Part shown: positions 7,046-8,191 of the stretch, in pieces
How positions within the stretch are numbered: position 1 is the first letter of the stretch
Layout: every line of letters starts with the position of its first letter
Assembly (NCBI GenBank): GCA_025352305.1
Contig: JANXTQ010000233.1
Span: forward strand, 1-8,191
DNA length: 8,191 nucleotides
Direction: 5' to 3'
DNA from: Actinomycetes bacterium
GTDB taxonomy: Bacteria > Actinomycetota > Acidimicrobiia > Acidimicrobiales > RAAP-2
Translations under genes and position numbers: made by a program
Notes under the pieces: model-generated
What the model saw: only the letters and a program-made list of their open reading frames with translations
What the model was told of the DNA's origin: nothing
The model's database searches: none

Positions 7046-7103
7046 GAAGACCAAGGTTAGGCGCTGGCGCCGAGGAGTTATTCAAACGTGCCACGATGAG
7101 CAC
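7046..7103. promoter_or_regulatory. Divergent spacer, mutase / glycosyltransferase, with a short dyad
   Basis: This 58-bp spacer holds a perfect 12-base dyad, GGCGC-TG-GCGCC, at 7060-7071. On the minus strand TAACCT (complement of 7055-7060) fits the actinobacterial -10 pattern TAnnnT. It lies 8 bases before the mutase GTG, which would give a leaderless or nearly leaderless mRNA. On the plus strand GAGGAG (7072-7077) looks like a ribosome binding site but is too far from the GTG at 7104. The regulatory roles are inference. Confidence 0.35.
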
Positions 7104-8168
7104 GTGCGTGAACAGCCGTGGAGCATCCTGTTCGTGCTCGCCAACGGCGGACGTGGTGGCATGCAGGCTCAGGTTCTGAGCGTCGCTGGCGAACTCGCCC
7201 AACGGGGCCATCGCGTGACGATTGCCGTAGGCGGAGGTGCACTGATGGCGCCCGACGGAGTCGACGTGGTAGCGCTTCCCGTCTTCTCGCCTCGCAACCT
7301 CATTGCATTTGTTGTGGCCCTTCGTCGCGTTGCTCGTCAGCGCAGCGTCGACGTCCTGCACGGTCACGGACTGCGCCTGGCGCCCGTACTTAGAACGGTA
7401 CCTTCGCACCGTCGATTCGTTACCTGTCACGGGGTCGATCCCCTCAACGCGGCCCGCTCCGCACGCAGTGCCAAGTTCAGCGGCGTGGCGGTTATTAGTT
7501 GCGGACGCGGTCCACAAGAACTCCTCCGGCGTTACGGCGTTGACAGTGACGTGATCGACAACGCCTTCATCGCTTCGCCTACGTCGCGCACTCGAGCAGA
7601 ACTGTGTCGCGAGTTTGACGTGACGTCCGACGTAGCGATAATTGTCTATCCGGCGCGTTACTCACGCCAAAAGGCGCACGATCGATTCATTGAAGCGTTG
7701 GTCCTGGTTCGAGAGCAAATGGGAGACAACAGTCCCGAAGTTCTTTGCTTCGGCGATGGACCCCTCTTTGACGAGTTGCGCGACCGGGCGAATTGGGATT
7801 CATCGCGCCCATTGGCTCGGATACTGCCCTATCGCAGCGACGCCTCTTCGTGGCTCGCGGCGAGTGATTTTTTTGTCCTGCCGTCACGGTGGGAAGGCCA
7901 GCCGCTCGTGGTACTCGAAGCGCTCTCTCACTCGCTGAGCGTTGTCACGCTCACCGAAAGCGTCGAGGACCTCGTCGTGGAGGGACGAAACGGGCGCATG
8001 GTTCACTCCATTGGCCAACTGGCATCGGTCATTGAACAGTGGAGCGTGAACTCTGCGAGTCGACCCCGCGATGACGACTTGAACGCTCGACTGTTGCAGG
8101 AGCATTCACTCGCCACGGTGGTCGATCGATACGAGGAGCTATACCGAGTCGGTTCTCTACGGTCGTAA
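7104..8168 (+). CDS. Glycosyltransferase family 4 (GT-B fold)
   Basis: This is a probable retaining glycosyltransferase that moves a sugar from a nucleotide donor to a surface glycan or lipid acceptor. From the GTG at 7104 it has 354 residues. The N-terminal domain opens with ILFVLANGGRGGMQAQVL, the glycine-rich loop of GT4 enzymes, followed by the strand and helix around VDVLHGHG (82-89). The C-terminal donor domain begins near AIIVYPARYSRQKAHDRFIEAL, with R185 and K190 as the probable phosphate-contacting pair. It contains CFGDGP (215-220) and the E-x7-E motif in EGQPLVVLE (E264/E272). Donor and acceptor cannot be told; UDP-glucuronate or dTDP-rhamnose from the enzymes at the left end are possible but unproven. 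The open frame extends upstream to 6954 inside the mutase gene, but that extension has no family similarity. The start has only a weak GATGAG before it. No membrane segment is evident. Confidence 0.87.
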   Translation: MREQPWSILFVLANGGRGGMQAQVLSVAGELAQRGHRVTIAVGGGALMAPDGVDVVALPVFSPRNLIAFVVALRRVARQRSVDVLHGHGLRLAPVLRTVPSHRRFVTCHGVDPLNAARSARSAKFSGVAVISCGRGPQELLRRYGVDSDVIDNAFIASPTSRTRAELCREFDVTSDVAIIVYPARYSRQKAHDRFIEALVLVREQMGDNSPEVLCFGDGPLFDELRDRANWDSSRPLARILPYRSDASSWLAASDFFVLPSRWEGQPLVVLEALSHSLSVVTLTESVEDLVVEGRNGRMVHSIGQLASVIEQWSVNSASRPRDDDLNARLLQEHSLATVVDRYEELYRVGSLRS

Positions 8169-8191
8169 CGCGCTAAAAGTGTTACTGCTAG
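8169..8191. other. Short tail after the glycosyltransferase
   Basis: Only 23 bases follow the TAA stop. No terminator hairpin is visible. A GTG at 8179 opens a frame to the edge (VLLL) and could start a next gene, but four codons are too few to judge. Confidence 0.3.

Noticed and set aside
6954..7103. Upstream extension of the glycosyltransferase frame to 6954
   Set aside because: It overlaps the start of the well-supported mutase gene, shows no GT4 similarity, and the GT-B fold begins just after the GTG at 7104.

Overview
The window is about 8.2 kb of gene-dense bacterial chromosome with eight protein genes. No RNA gene, insertion sequence, CRISPR array or phage gene was seen. The DNA is moderately GC-rich. 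Six of the eight genes appear to start with GTG, three neighbouring pairs overlap by 4 bases, and the gaps between genes are 65 bp or less. The carboxylase has the actinobacterial layout, with biotin carboxylase and biotin carrier in one short chain. The mutase is a split-type large subunit and the biotin ligase has no DNA-binding domain. Together these suggest an actinobacterium with a compact genome, possibly Acidimicrobiia-like. That placement is inference; no marker gene here fixes the lineage.

Left part (1-2188, minus strand): an apparent operon read birA -> rmlD -> ugd. It encodes biotin-protein ligase, dTDP-4-dehydrorhamnose reductase and the first 172 codons of UDP-glucose 6-dehydrogenase, which runs off the left edge. 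birA and rmlD share a GTGA overlap.

Middle (2254-5461, plus strand): divergent from birA across a 65-bp spacer is a three-gene coupled unit. It encodes an acyl-CoA carboxylase biotin-carboxylase/carrier subunit, an M20-family amidohydrolase and a small antibiotic-biosynthesis-monooxygenase (ABM) fold protein. Each pair overlaps by 4 bases. The ligase made from the opposite strand is the enzyme expected to biotinylate Lys549 of the carboxylase.

Right part (5462-8168): a minus-strand B12-dependent acyl-CoA mutase large subunit meets the ABM gene tail to tail, with no base between the stop codons. A plus-strand GT4 glycosyltransferase diverges from the mutase across a short spacer.

Functionally, the centre looks like acyl-CoA carbon metabolism. 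A propionyl-CoA-type carboxylase subunit plus a methylmalonyl-CoA-type mutase subunit would carry propionyl-CoA to succinyl-CoA. The carboxyltransferase subunit, the epimerase and the B12-binding small subunit must lie elsewhere. The flanks (ugd, rmlD, glycosyltransferase) belong to nucleotide-sugar and cell-surface polysaccharide synthesis. The least expected element is the tight coupling of an M20 amidohydrolase and an ABM protein to the carboxylase. No clearly new system is proven here; that trio is the best candidate for follow-up.
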